The notes: a model not told the origin generated them from the letters alone. Positions 54,180 to 62,431 are shown, counted from the first letter of the stretch. The stretch is 64,000 nt of DNA from Estrella lausannensis (GCF_900000175.1 NZ_CWGJ01000019.1:62001-126000); one strand, 5' to 3'. Numbers and translations: made by a program.

Positions 54180-55400
54180 CTAAAAACCCCTTCCCTGCAC
54201 AGCGGAAATCAACTCAACTACAAATACCACCAGACTGAAGAATATTACCAGAAGAAGCCCCAGCCGGCCAAAGGGAAGCAAGGGCTTTTCCCATAGTTTT
54301 TTCCGATATCTGCCGGACCACACCATCATGGCGGGGATGATTCCGAAAAGGATTACCGCGCCAAAGCCACCGGCAGCGTCCAGCGCCATCAAAAAAATCT
54401 TGGGATACACAAGCGAGAAGATATAGGGGGGTAACAAAGCTAGCAGGGTGATAAGAAAGCGGGAAGAAGGTGTTTTCTTCACCTGAAAGGCATCCGACAA
54501 AAAGTCGACAAAGCTGAGGGCAACGCCAATGAATGAGGTGACGATCGCAAAAAAGGCAAAATACTCCGCAATCTGCACCACAGAAGCTTCCCCAACCACT
54601 TCCCTAAACGAGTGAGTGACCATCCTCCCCCCTTCGGCCGCCTCTTTGAAGCGCTCCAAGGGGATGATCCCCAAAATGAGATAATCCCACAGCATGTAAG
54701 CAGCAAGCGGGAGTAGACAGCCGGCAAAAATGGCAAACCGGATGCGCGGTGCATCATGGCCAAGATACCGGGAAAGGCTCGGTACTAAGTTGTGATATCC
54801 AAACGAGATCACCATCACCGGCAGCGTCCACAAAGCATTTCCCCAGTTGGCCACTTTAAGCTTGTCCGGATCGACAAATTCAATACCCAGATAGACTAAA
54901 GCTAGATAACTGATGATCAATCCACCCATGAGCAGCCGATTCACCCGGTCTACAGCCCCGGTTCCCATATAGACTAAAAAACCAAAAAGAAGATTGAAAA
55001 GAGCTCCTCCAACCCACTCCTCAGGCCGTATACCCAAAAATTGTTCGCAAAAATCGGCAAAAAGGGCGCCACTGCCTGCCGAATAGGCAACGATCAGCGA
55101 GTAAAACAGGAATATGAACAGGGCAAAAACAGCCCTTTTAGCCCCCTTTCCCAAGGTTTTTCCTGCCATCGAGATCAAATTGACCTCTCCCTTAAAAAAA
55201 AGAGTGGTCTCAAGCAGAAGCACTCCCGTCGATACCATGAAGAGGCATGTCAGGATAAACATCAACGTTGACGGCCAAAAACCGGTCATCGCGGAGGATA
55301 GAGGCAGTCCAAGCATCCCCGCCCCAATACAAGACCCGCCAATCAAGAGGATTGTCCCGATAACGCTCCCTTGTTTTGAACCCTTTAACTCAGTGCTCAT
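54180..55400 (-). CDS. Aromatic amino acid permease (TyrP/Mtr family)
   Basis: Inner-membrane symporter of 406 residues with about 11 helices. The N-terminal GTILLIGGSCIGAGMLGLPL is the signature of the tryptophan/tyrosine permease family, also present in Chlamydia as TyrP. VISFGYHNLVPSLSRYLG is a second family block. The neighbour trpS favours tryptophan as substrate; tyrosine is the alternative. The start is ATG at 55400, with AAGGA about ten bases upstream. Confidence 0.9.
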   Translation of the reverse strand: MSTELKGSKQGSVIGTILLIGGSCIGAGMLGLPLSSAMTGFWPSTLMFILTCLFMVSTGVLLLETTLFFKGEVNLISMAGKTLGKGAKRAVFALFIFLFYSLIVAYSAGSGALFADFCEQFLGIRPEEWVGGALFNLLFGFLVYMGTGAVDRVNRLLMGGLIISYLALVYLGIEFVDPDKLKVANWGNALWTLPVMVISFGYHNLVPSLSRYLGHDAPRIRFAIFAGCLLPLAAYMLWDYLILGIIPLERFKEAAEGGRMVTHSFREVVGEASVVQIAEYFAFFAIVTSFIGVALSFVDFLSDAFQVKKTPSSRFLITLLALLPPYIFSLVYPKIFLMALDAAGGFGAVILFGIIPAMMVWSGRYRKKLWEKPLLPFGRLGLLLVIFFSLVVFVVELISAVQGRGF

Positions 55401-55440
55401 CGCTGTGATTCCTTATTTAACTATGTCTGATCTTTGAAAA

Positions 55441-55840
55441 AAGGCGTGCAGAGGGAAAGTGGTTTTAGAGACTGTCCACAAACTCTTAAAGCCACCAAAT
55501 GGGAGAGAGAAATATATAGGTGAATGACGAACGCATCAACTAAAATATAGTTTAAGACCAATTGCGCCAATAGTACCCTATCTTGGATAAATCAACAAGA
55601 TTCGTCTACTGCGAGAGCGGGTTTCAAAATCCGTCCCGCTGATTTGCAGAGTAAAACGCCCTATAACGCTCTTAGAATTTTCGTAAAGTAACCGAGAGGT
55701 GTGTCTTCGAGTGCAAATTAGCTAAACTCGAATTCAACCGTTCCTGGTTGGATGGCACACCTCGCGGCCCGGAAATATAGAAATTCCTCAAAGGGCAGTT
55801 CGCAGCGACAAGTTTTCCTTTGAGTAGTCGCATCCACTCT
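55441..55840. other. Intergenic stretch
   Basis: Contains one second-family repeat word (55466-55490) and an imperfect inverted pair, GAGAGGTGTGTC near 55703 and GCACACCTCGCGG near 55756. No ORF or RNA gene recognised. Confidence 0.5.
55466..55490 (+). repeat. Second repeat motif
   Basis: TAGAGACTGTCCACAAACTC and the next bases match words at 56690, 61841 and 25517 (consensus AGAGACTGTCCACAAACTCA). Confidence 0.5.
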
Positions 55841-56560
55841 CTAAACTTCCACGCCCACAGCTTTTTGGACTTCCTGTAGAGACGGTTGATCCAGAGTTTG
55901 ACAATTCACCCTGATATAGCCCGCTGTGTCCTCGTTAAAATGAAGACCTTCCAACTTTAAACTGCGCAAATTAGGGCAAAGTTCGGCAACTTTTCTGACT
56001 TGCTCGGAGACCATGGATGTTTTGCTGATATCCAGCTCATCGATGGCATGATAATTCACACGCATAGAAAATAATCTTTCAACGACGTGAGGTCTGATAC
56101 CCTTTAAATTCATTTTTTTAGGGGAAGTTATCGAGCTTTCGATCCAATCATAAGGCAGCCCATGCTGGAAAGAATTGACGGAGGGGTTCAGCTCGTCTGG
56201 ATTTCCCAGCAGATTAAAGCGTATGGTCTCGCCCTCTATCAATACTCTCTGGGAACCTGGAGTGCTGCTCGCTTGATTGAACAGGTGATGGGACTCGCGG
56301 ACACTGAAATTGATAAAGGAGAGGCCTTTGATGACAGTTCCCAAGATTACCCCAGGGACTAAAAATATAAGCGCGAGCGCCACTTTGCACACTTTTCCAA
56401 TCACAGAAGAACCTTCAAGGGATTCCATTTCAAGAAATACCTGATCAATTTTGGTCAATGTCCTGCCCTCGAAAAGGACACGGACCGGAAGCAAACAAAA
56501 GTTCCCCAGATTCTCCGTAAAACTATCAGATTTGATTTCCGTATTAAAGAAAACAGTCAT
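55841..56560 (-). CDS. Small LRR-like lineage-specific protein
   Basis: A 239-residue protein. Residues about 55-85 (VIGKVCKVALALIFLVPGVI onward) are hydrophobic and may associate with a membrane. From about residue 160 the sequence has a leucine-rich-repeat pattern (ELDISKTSMVSEQVRKVAEL, CPNLRSLKLEGLHFNED) like single F-box/LRR-type repeats. Only one to two repeats are visible, so it is a short or truncated member. Environmental chlamydiae carry large families of such eukaryote-like proteins. Role unknown; the region around it is repeat-rich. Confidence 0.65.
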   Translation of the reverse strand: MTVFFNTEIKSDSFTENLGNFCLLPVRVLFEGRTLTKIDQVFLEMESLEGSSVIGKVCKVALALIFLVPGVILGTVIKGLSFINFSVRESHHLFNQASSTPGSQRVLIEGETIRFNLLGNPDELNPSVNSFQHGLPYDWIESSITSPKKMNLKGIRPHVVERLFSMRVNYHAIDELDISKTSMVSEQVRKVAELCPNLRSLKLEGLHFNEDTAGYIRVNCQTLDQPSLQEVQKAVGVEV

Positions 56561-56689
56561 AAACCCTTCTTTCTAATAAATAAAATTAAATAATGAAAGC
56601 ATCCTACCAGCAAATTATTAATTTTCAATTAAGGACATCGACACTCTGTAAGCACACCCGTCTTGGCGAGATCTCTGTTTTTAAACTAC

Positions 56690-56716
56690 GAGACTGCCCA
56701 CGAACTCAAATCAGCC
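56690..56716 (+). repeat. Second repeat motif
   Basis: GAGACTGCCCACGAACTCAA matches the second repeat consensus and directly precedes palindromic copy E. An inverted match, AAATCATACGAGTTCAG, lies at about 56916-56932 on its other side. Confidence 0.5.
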
Positions 56717-56737
56717 CTCTTTGCGCCCGAATTGGGT

Positions 56738-56896
56738 TATAAGCTTCGAAAAAATTTGGTTTTCGGCAAAGAGAAAACTCTCTGGATTAAAAGAGTGTAA
56801 ACCACTAAACATTAGAAAGATGAGGTGGATTACAATCTTTCAATCCCAAAACTTTCTCAAAGCTAAAACTCCAAATTTTGAGACACTTTCGGAATA
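56738..56896. repeat. Palindromic repeat, copy E (diverged)
   Basis: The right half (CTAAAACTCCAAATTTTGAG, ending ACACTTTCGGAATA) is well kept, and the left half has drifted at its end (TATAAGCTTCGAAAAAATTTGG region). The inner stem GATTAAAAGAGTGTAAACCA pairs imperfectly with TGGATTACAATCTTTCAATC. Confidence 0.75.
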
Positions 56897-56970
56897 TCTC
56901 CCAATTCGGCAAACAAATCATACGAGTTCAGTTTGTAAAAAGTCTCTAAGAGACTATACCAAAACTCTAA

Positions 56971-57232
56971 TATGTATGCCGAAAGCCTATCAAAATCTAG
57001 CATTCGAGCTTTTTTGTTTCTGGACAAGCACCGCAGATCCGGCAGCAGGTTTTCCCTTCCAAGAGGGTGATTTTCGCTGAGTAAAAGAGGCGCACTTATC
57101 AAAAAGAGCTCTTCTATCCCACCTGACAAATTTTGATGGCTTGGGAACTGGGGGGGGTACGACACTTCAAATCCGAGGCTATTCTTTGCTTTTACCGAGA
57201 GTGTCTCAAAATTTAAAGCACCCTCGGTTCAA
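56971..57232. repeat. Two decayed palindromic-repeat ends
   Basis: TATGCCGAAAGCCTATCAAA at about 56975-56994 and TTACCGAGAGTGTCTCAAAA at about 57192-57211 followed by CACCCTCGGTT are short or decayed copies. Nothing else is recognised in 56897-57294. Confidence 0.45.
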
Positions 57233-57294
57233 GCACATCCGGCAGCGGAGCGCACCATGTCAGTTCGTGGGCGCTCCAACTTACCTAAAGAGCG

Positions 57295-58935
57295 CTAGCG
57301 GTTGTCAACGAAACCTTGCTTGGCTATCCGTCTCTCCTCTTGTCCCAATCGGCCAAGATCATAGCCATTGAAATCGACGAATTTAAAAAACCTCTCGAAG
57401 AGGGGGTGGCGCTCGGCTACCAGCTTAGCCATTCTTTGGGCAATGTAGCGATAATTGGGATGTCCGGCAGCGGCCGAACGCAATTCGGTAAGCCACTGAA
57501 GGCCGCGAAGATTGATCTTGAAATACCAGCGTACATGATAAGCCATGGGAACAATATACTGAGCCTCTTCTGGAAACTCCTGCCGGATGGTGTCAAACGC
57601 CTCTTTAGCCTGCTCCATCGCACGCACATAGTCGGCTTCCAGCTCGGTTCCTTCAATTTCAGGGGGTATGCAATAGCCATAGTCGCAAGACAGAAGCTGC
57701 CTCTCCTGCGTCAGCATCCGGTGACGGTGCAAGTCACGGTAAGCGCCGAAATCCGCTGTGATGTCGAAGGTGAAGAATGCATGCTCCAAGGCTCTTGGGG
57801 ATTTGTGTCTTCTGTGCTCCCTGGATGCTGCGGCCGCTTCTAATATCCTCTCGATCTCATCCTTTCCCTGGCCCCTCAAGAACGTTTTGATATCCTCAAT
57901 GCTCTTGTTGGAGTGGGCAAATAAGATAGCCGCAGCCACGTTGAGTTCAGCTTCTTGGTCGCTGTCCACCAAAAAGACCCCCGGCTCCATGGAGCGGTCC
58001 GGGAAAGCTGTGTACTCTTTCGTCGCATTTTTGATCTGACTTTCAACGTTGATAGCATACCGCTCAAATGCCTGATGGGTGTGATGCAAAAGATCCGACC
58101 GGCGCACAAAGGAAGGAATCACTTTGGAAAGCTCCTCGTGTGACCTCTTGCCCAACTCCTGCATCTCGGCCAGGCTGTGGCAATGCAGCTTGTGAATCAA
58201 TCCCTCAAAAAAGCGGCCGTTGCCAAAAATTCCCATGTTAGTCAAGGTTCCTGCCGGAAGAAGCCCTCTCAAGCAGTCGAGCACCTTCGCTCTCAAAGCT
58301 GCAGTGTAAGCGGCTTTCGAAGCAGCCGGATCTTTCGGAAAGGTCGCCTCGATCATCTTAGTCAAAACAGGAATCAACCTGCCATAGGTCTCAAACAGCA
58401 TGTTGCAGGTATCGATGTAGAGGCCTCTCCAGGCACTGGTCATCAAAATCGGCTCTCGGTAAAAGAGGTATTCGCCTTTTACCTTTTGATCAAAATAGAT
58501 ATAGCGTGTTGACTTCTCCAGGGGTGATCCGCCAATGCGGCTGTCTTCAACCTCTTTGGCCGCAAGCATGGAAACGTTTTCGATTGCCAAATGCGCACCG
58601 CCCAGCTCGCCGATGGAGTCATCTCCATATCCATCCAGGATGCGATCGTAGAAATTCTGAGCCTTCTTAATTGCCCCCGCCTGTTCGGCATTGCCGGTAT
58701 CGTTTCTTTGACCGGCGATGAACTGAAACTGGGATTCGTCTTCGTTCGAGATGAATTCTTTGATTAAAAGTGACCTTAGACCCAGGCTGGACCTTGAGTA
58801 ACGTGAAAAAAGAGCGCCTTTGATGACTTCAGGCAGATTTTTAAGAGCGAATACATGTCCTTTCGTGTTGGTCACGTATCGGTCTAACGTATTGATCTGC
58901 TCATCATTGAAATCTTCATAATCATCCAGCAACAT
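57295..58935 (-). CDS. ThyX-like flavin-dependent thymidylate synthase, two-domain form
   Basis: Predicted to methylate dUMP using methylenetetrahydrofolate and FAD. The 546 residues are about twice a usual ThyX. The N-terminal half contains GDDSIGELGGAHLAIENVSM and EKSTRYIYFDQ; the C-terminal half has HRHRMLTQERQLLSCDYGY with the RHR at 404-406 and YFKINLRGLQWLTELRSA. The classical RHR-x7-S is changed: the Ser position is Leu, with a Ser two residues later. A duplicated or pseudo-dimeric ThyX is the best reading. The last segment adds HPLFERFFKFVDFNGYD. A TATAAT word (58975-58970) and a palindrome precede the start. Confidence 0.82.
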   Translation of the reverse strand: MLLDDYEDFNDEQINTLDRYVTNTKGHVFALKNLPEVIKGALFSRYSRSSLGLRSLLIKEFISNEDESQFQFIAGQRNDTGNAEQAGAIKKAQNFYDRILDGYGDDSIGELGGAHLAIENVSMLAAKEVEDSRIGGSPLEKSTRYIYFDQKVKGEYLFYREPILMTSAWRGLYIDTCNMLFETYGRLIPVLTKMIEATFPKDPAASKAAYTAALRAKVLDCLRGLLPAGTLTNMGIFGNGRFFEGLIHKLHCHSLAEMQELGKRSHEELSKVIPSFVRRSDLLHHTHQAFERYAINVESQIKNATKEYTAFPDRSMEPGVFLVDSDQEAELNVAAAILFAHSNKSIEDIKTFLRGQGKDEIERILEAAAASREHRRHKSPRALEHAFFTFDITADFGAYRDLHRHRMLTQERQLLSCDYGYCIPPEIEGTELEADYVRAMEQAKEAFDTIRQEFPEEAQYIVPMAYHVRWYFKINLRGLQWLTELRSAAAGHPNYRYIAQRMAKLVAERHPLFERFFKFVDFNGYDLGRLGQEERRIAKQGFVDNR

Positions 58936-59325
58936 GGGAAATTTCCTTTGTGATCACAATATTTCAGAAATTATAAGCATCTAGCCTGCCATAACCGGAC
59001 CCGTTCTGCAAGAAAAAACAAATTCAACAACAGTGGCTGCCTGAACCCTACCTAAATAGAAATTTTCAATCCATTTTCAATTTAAAATAGTTTCTCTCCA
59101 TCGCCCCCTTTATGCATCCGTCCCCTGCGAAGGACGCTTCACTAACCCAGCTTATTGATTCTGAACTTGCCTGCCATGAGGCACGTCCAGCAAAGAGTCA
59201 GGTATCCCGCTGAGGTTTCTTTGACACTCACACTCGGGGCCTCAGCCCAAACCCGCATTGCCTCTTCTGTGGATTGTAAAATATTCATCCGTACTCTTTA
59301 ATAAAATCACACCGAGGCAGGATCC
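58936..59325. other. Intergenic stretch between ThyX-like and HExxH genes
   Basis: Holds the palindrome at 58948-58959 and a minus-strand TATAAT at 58970-58975. The remaining bases show no ORF, tRNA or repeat that I recognise. Confidence 0.5.
58948..58959. promoter_or_regulatory. 12-bp palindrome in the ThyX-like leader
   Basis: TTGTGATCACAA lies 13-24 bases upstream of the start codon, between the TATAAT word and the AAAGGA ribosome-binding site, where a repressor could block transcription or translation. Shares half-sites with the dyad at 47206-47222. Confidence 0.4.
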
Positions 59326-60228
59326 ATGAAAACAACCGATTTCGATCAGATATTAAAATGGAACAGCGAAGGGATCATCCCGGGTCCCAAAGAATCTGAA
59401 GAAAGCTTCGTAAAACGGGCCCTCTATCTCGAATCCTTTAAAGAGAAGGTGAATGAAGAGCTGCAACTGACAGGGGAGCAAGAGCAGATATCGGCCTCCA
59501 TCCTGGGTGAAGCCCTGCCGGAGGCACGCCGCCACTATGGAATTGAACCCTCTTTCACCCCCCTGTTCTTTTCTAATGAAAAGCTCGCCCCCTGGCATGG
59601 CGGAACCTCCTGGATCGTCCAACTGGAAAAGGATTCCCCCACAGCGGCTTTCATCCAACTAAAAAAATGTTTTTTCCAAAAGCAAAAGGCCCTTCTTTAC
59701 GACCGAACTGAGATTATCGTTCACGAGCTGTCTCATATCGGTAGGATGGCCTTTGAGTGCCCTGCCTACGAAGAAATTATTGCCTGGAGTTCGTCCCCCA
59801 AGAGATTCCGCAGGTTGATTGGCCCCCTATTTTCTTCGATTACCGAAACTTCGATTTTTGTATTCATTCTCCTAACCCTTTTCATGATCGACATCATGGC
59901 TCTCTTTTTAGGAAGCCCCGCTCTCTTCGAAGAACTCCAGCTGCTGAAACTCCTACCCCTCCTCTATCTCGTTTATGCCGGGGCAAGGCTGTTAAAAAAG
60001 CAGCGCTCCTTTGCCAAATGCCGTCAAAACATGCAGGGCATAACCCGAAGTGAAGAGAAAGCCAGGGCCATTGTCTATCGATTGACCGATGAAGAGATCT
60101 CCCTTTTTTCCAAGGAAAAACCCTCAGTCATCGCCCGTTACATTCAAGAAAGCGCCAGGCACTCCCTTCGATGGAAAATCATCTCTCAGGCATATATACC
60201 GAAAGTATCTCAAAACTTGGGATTTTGA
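59326..60228 (+). CDS. HExxH membrane protein (metalloprotease candidate) with repeat-derived C-terminus
   Basis: A 300-residue protein. EIIVHELSHIGR places His133-Glu134-x2-His137, and Glu149/150 follows in CPAYEEIIAW, a gluzincin-like spacing of zinc ligands. Two hydrophobic helices (about 170-190 and 200-222) anchor it, and a Lys/Arg-rich tail follows. The last ten or so residues (IPKVSQNLGF) are encoded by palindromic repeat copy F, so the original C-terminus was probably replaced or extended by the insertion. Family not recognised; protease activity is an inference from the motif. Confidence 0.72.
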   Translation: MKTTDFDQILKWNSEGIIPGPKESEESFVKRALYLESFKEKVNEELQLTGEQEQISASILGEALPEARRHYGIEPSFTPLFFSNEKLAPWHGGTSWIVQLEKDSPTAAFIQLKKCFFQKQKALLYDRTEIIVHELSHIGRMAFECPAYEEIIAWSSSPKRFRRLIGPLFSSITETSIFVFILLTLFMIDIMALFLGSPALFEELQLLKLLPLLYLVYAGARLLKKQRSFAKCRQNMQGITRSEEKARAIVYRLTDEEISLFSKEKPSVIARYIQESARHSLRWKIISQAYIPKVSQNLGF

Positions 60229-60357
60229 CTTTGAGAAAGTCTCGGGATTGAAAGATTACAAGTCATCTCATATTTTTAATATTAGGTGGCTTACGATCAT
60301 TCAATCGCGAGAGTTTTCTCTTTGCCAAAAACCAAATTTTGAGACACTTTCGGTATA
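60195..60357. repeat. Palindromic repeat, copy F (chimeric, inverted orientation)
   Basis: The left arm (TATACCGAAAGTATCTCAAA, inner GATTGAAAGATTACAAGTCA) equals the reverse complement of copy A's right arm. The right arm (inner TGGCTTACGATCATTCAATC) equals the reverse complement of copy D's left arm. The inner stem therefore mispairs. The first 34 bases are translated as the end of the preceding gene. Confidence 0.88.
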
Positions 60358-60725
60358 GCTTAGAGCCTCTGCCACATTAAACGCCGCTATCAAGACCCCG
60401 GCTTACAGTCTTTAAGAAGCAGCTCTTCCTCTCATCCGGAAATACTGAAGGGCATTTTTGCAGACCGGTGCCAATTGGCCTCCCAAACAATTCATGGAAG
60501 ATCTCCGTTTTTCCTTTCATAACGGATAGGGAATCTGTTATAAATGAGGAGTATGTCTGCAGCTGCCGGTCTTTTTAGAACGTTTGAGTTCCAAATTGAA
60601 CCGATAGGTATTCCGTTCAGGAAACATTTTGGCGACCTCCGTAGTTTTACAAAATAGCGCGGATATTCCCCGGAGTAATCTGCAAGACTTACGTTCATTA
60701 ACAATGCATTCAGTTTATTTTTAAG
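60358..60725. other. Intergenic stretch
   Basis: Only short frames on both strands; no repeat, RNA gene or clear promoter recognised. Confidence 0.5.
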
Positions 60726-61706
60726 ATGGATATTGAGCGACGAGCACTCTATACGGCCCTGAGACTCAGCTGGCTTTCGGACCCATCCATTCAGGTGGAG
60801 CCATGGCAGGTTGAAAACTATAGGGAGATGTCACTTCCTCTGATCTTCAGTAGAATCAAACATCTTGGCTACCACTTGGACAAAGAGAGCTTTAACGCCC
60901 TCGCCGAGAACTATGAGTCCCCTGAAGACTTAGTCGACGAGCTCACCGCCGATGACGAAATTGAACCTAAAAAGGAAGATCAACTCTACCTTTTAATGTT
61001 TGAGTTGTGGAGACGTTTCGAAAAAGAGAAGCCCAGCCTCTCCATCTTTTGTGAAGAGCTCGATCATCAGATACATCTTTATGACCAAGGAGCCTTGACG
61101 ACTTTCGAGGATATCCAGGATCTTTTCAGCAAACTGCAGCTCATTTTAGAAGAAAACAGCGAAGAGGGTGCCGATCCCGAATCAATCCTTCAGATGATAG
61201 GCCAAGGATGCGCCAACGACATTGAAGGTTTCTTATATGACTTCATCGCCGAGCAAATCGAATCCGGCAACTATCCTTACGCCCAAGATCTCCTCGACAG
61301 CTTCTCTGATTACACCTCGGATAAAAAGTGGTTCGATCTTTTAAGAGTACGGCTGATTGCCAATACGGAGCCAAGACAAGCTCCGTCCGCGCTGGAGTCC
61401 CTCTATGAGACAGCCCTCGAATCGACAGACCTGGAATTTTGCCTGGAGGTGCTATCTGAATCTGTCTACGAAGGCGACAAAGACCTGTTTTTGCAGCTGG
61501 TCAAACACTGCATCCCTCTTCTTCAACGTGAAGAAGACCTACAGGACCTGGCTTCGACATGTATCGAATTCCTCAGGCTTCTTGACAAAGATGCTGAAAA
61601 GGAAGCTTTGGAATCGGCCATTAACAGCCGCGCGACCATCCCGGATACGAAGCCATTTTCCGCAAAAGACCCCATTACCAAAATTCTGATCCAAACTTTA
61701 AGCTAA
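60726..61706 (+). CDS. Acidic helical protein, unknown
   Basis: A 326-residue, strongly acidic protein (patches such as DLVDELTADDEIEPKKEDQ) predicted to be mostly alpha-helical. Helix pairs in the second half (DLLDSFSDYTSDKKWFDLLR, then ALESLYETALESTDLEFCLE) recall TPR-like solenoids without clear consensus. No signal peptide or membrane segment. Not recognised. Codon pattern and length support a real gene, although the start has only AT-rich sequence upstream. Two short hairpins follow its stop. Confidence 0.72.
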   Translation: MDIERRALYTALRLSWLSDPSIQVEPWQVENYREMSLPLIFSRIKHLGYHLDKESFNALAENYESPEDLVDELTADDEIEPKKEDQLYLLMFELWRRFEKEKPSLSIFCEELDHQIHLYDQGALTTFEDIQDLFSKLQLILEENSEEGADPESILQMIGQGCANDIEGFLYDFIAEQIESGNYPYAQDLLDSFSDYTSDKKWFDLLRVRLIANTEPRQAPSALESLYETALESTDLEFCLEVLSESVYEGDKDLFLQLVKHCIPLLQREEDLQDLASTCIEFLRLLDKDAEKEALESAINSRATIPDTKPFSAKDPITKILIQTLS

Positions 61707-61749
61707 AGCGAAAGTTCGCGCCGCCAAAAACTCAAGCGCGAAGGATCCT

Positions 61750-61791
61750 GCCGAACGACTCTCAAAATTTAGTTTTTGAGACTCGTTCGGC
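61750..61791. repeat. Short hairpin related to the palindromic repeat
   Basis: GCCGAACGACTCTCAAAA and TTTTTGAGACTCGTTCGGC pair around a short loop. It is a variant in which both ends have changed together (GCCGAACGA instead of TACCGAAAG), keeping the stem. Confidence 0.7.
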
Positions 61792-61792
61792 G

Positions 61793-61840
61793 TATACCGA
61801 AAGTATCTCAAAAATTGGTTTTTGAGACACTTTCGGTATA
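61793..61840. repeat. Short-form palindromic repeat (48 bp)
   Basis: TATACCGAAAGTATCTCAAA and TTTGAGACACTTTCGGTATA are joined by AATTGGTT, so this is the two element ends without the inner stem. It abuts the preceding variant hairpin and may help terminate the 60726 gene. Confidence 0.8.
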
Positions 61841-61880
61841 AGAGACTATCCACAAACTAAAATCGTATGGTCTCTAAATC
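61841..61880 (+). repeat. Second repeat motif next to a short-form element
   Basis: AGAGACTATCCACAAACTAA followed by AATCGTATGGTCTCTAAATC matches the second repeat and its inverted forms near 25623 and 56916. Confidence 0.5.
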
Positions 61881-62238
61881 AGGCGAGGCGAGTTGCCTGG
61901 AGTGGCACATCCCCTAAACAAGTTTGCAACAAACAAAACTTCAGCGCTCTTTAATCAATAGTTTTGTCTGAGCGCTCCAACGGCTGCAAACGAGCTTGTA
62001 TACTTCTAATAATAACTCAGTTATGATCGTCGGGATCTTACGAAAAACTTGTGCGTAAAGAGCGGAGTATCTGACCGTATCGATACAAACCCTCTTTTTT
62101 TAAGCGATGATTTGCCAGGGATAGAGCATTTATTTCCAAAACTTTAAGACATGCCTCCAGAGGTACCCCAGAGCCTATTCAAAAGATTTCTCAGTCTTGA
62201 CTTTTATATCATTGAAAAGCTAAAAAAGGCCTTCAAAA
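61881..62238. other. Intergenic stretch before the RNR leader
   Basis: No gene or RNA recognised. TTGACT at 62197-62202 with TAAAAA at 62221-62226 (18 bases) is a possible promoter for the reductase, placing the following palindromes near the transcription start. Confidence 0.45.
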
Positions 62239-62285
62239 CTACAACATCTTGTAGGGAAAGCCCTAACAACTACAAGATGTTGTAG
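62239..62285 (+). promoter_or_regulatory. Two NrdR-box-like palindromes
   Basis: CTACAACATCTTGTAG (62239-62254) and CTACAAGATGTTGTAG (62270-62285) are each 16-bp dyads of the form CTACAA-N4-TTGTAG and are separated by 15 bases, a 31-base centre distance or three helical turns. The core A-C-A-A-N-A-T-N-T-T-G-T agrees with the known NrdR box pattern, and paired boxes with this spacing are typical. The next gene is a ribonucleotide reductase. The two boxes are also complementary and could form a hairpin. Confidence 0.75.
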
Positions 62286-62366
62286 TTAGAGCGAGTGCCA
62301 CATAGCGACCGGCGCACAAAACAAATTCATGAAATCCGTGAACGAGTTTGTTAAAAGAAATGATTT

Positions 62367-62405
62367 GAAAATAGCCCTTTCAGACTAGATGAAGGGCCTA
62401 TTTTC
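62367..62405 (+). terminator. Hairpin in the RNR leader
   Basis: GAAAATAGCCCTT pairs with AAGGGCCTATTTTC with one bulge, loop TCAGACTAGATG. It lies between the NrdR-like boxes and the start codon; the stem's own T-run could serve termination or attenuation. No cobalamin-riboswitch box was seen nearby. Confidence 0.35.
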
Positions 62406-62431
62406 GGACCATTCGATATCCCTGGATTGAA

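Noticed and set aside
56721..57371. Three short overlapping frames
   Set aside because: All run through palindromic-repeat copies; phrases such as VSQNL arise from translating the repeat ends.
62367..62405. Leader hairpin as proof of attenuation
   Set aside because: There is no clear leader peptide or competing structure, so it is listed only with low confidence.
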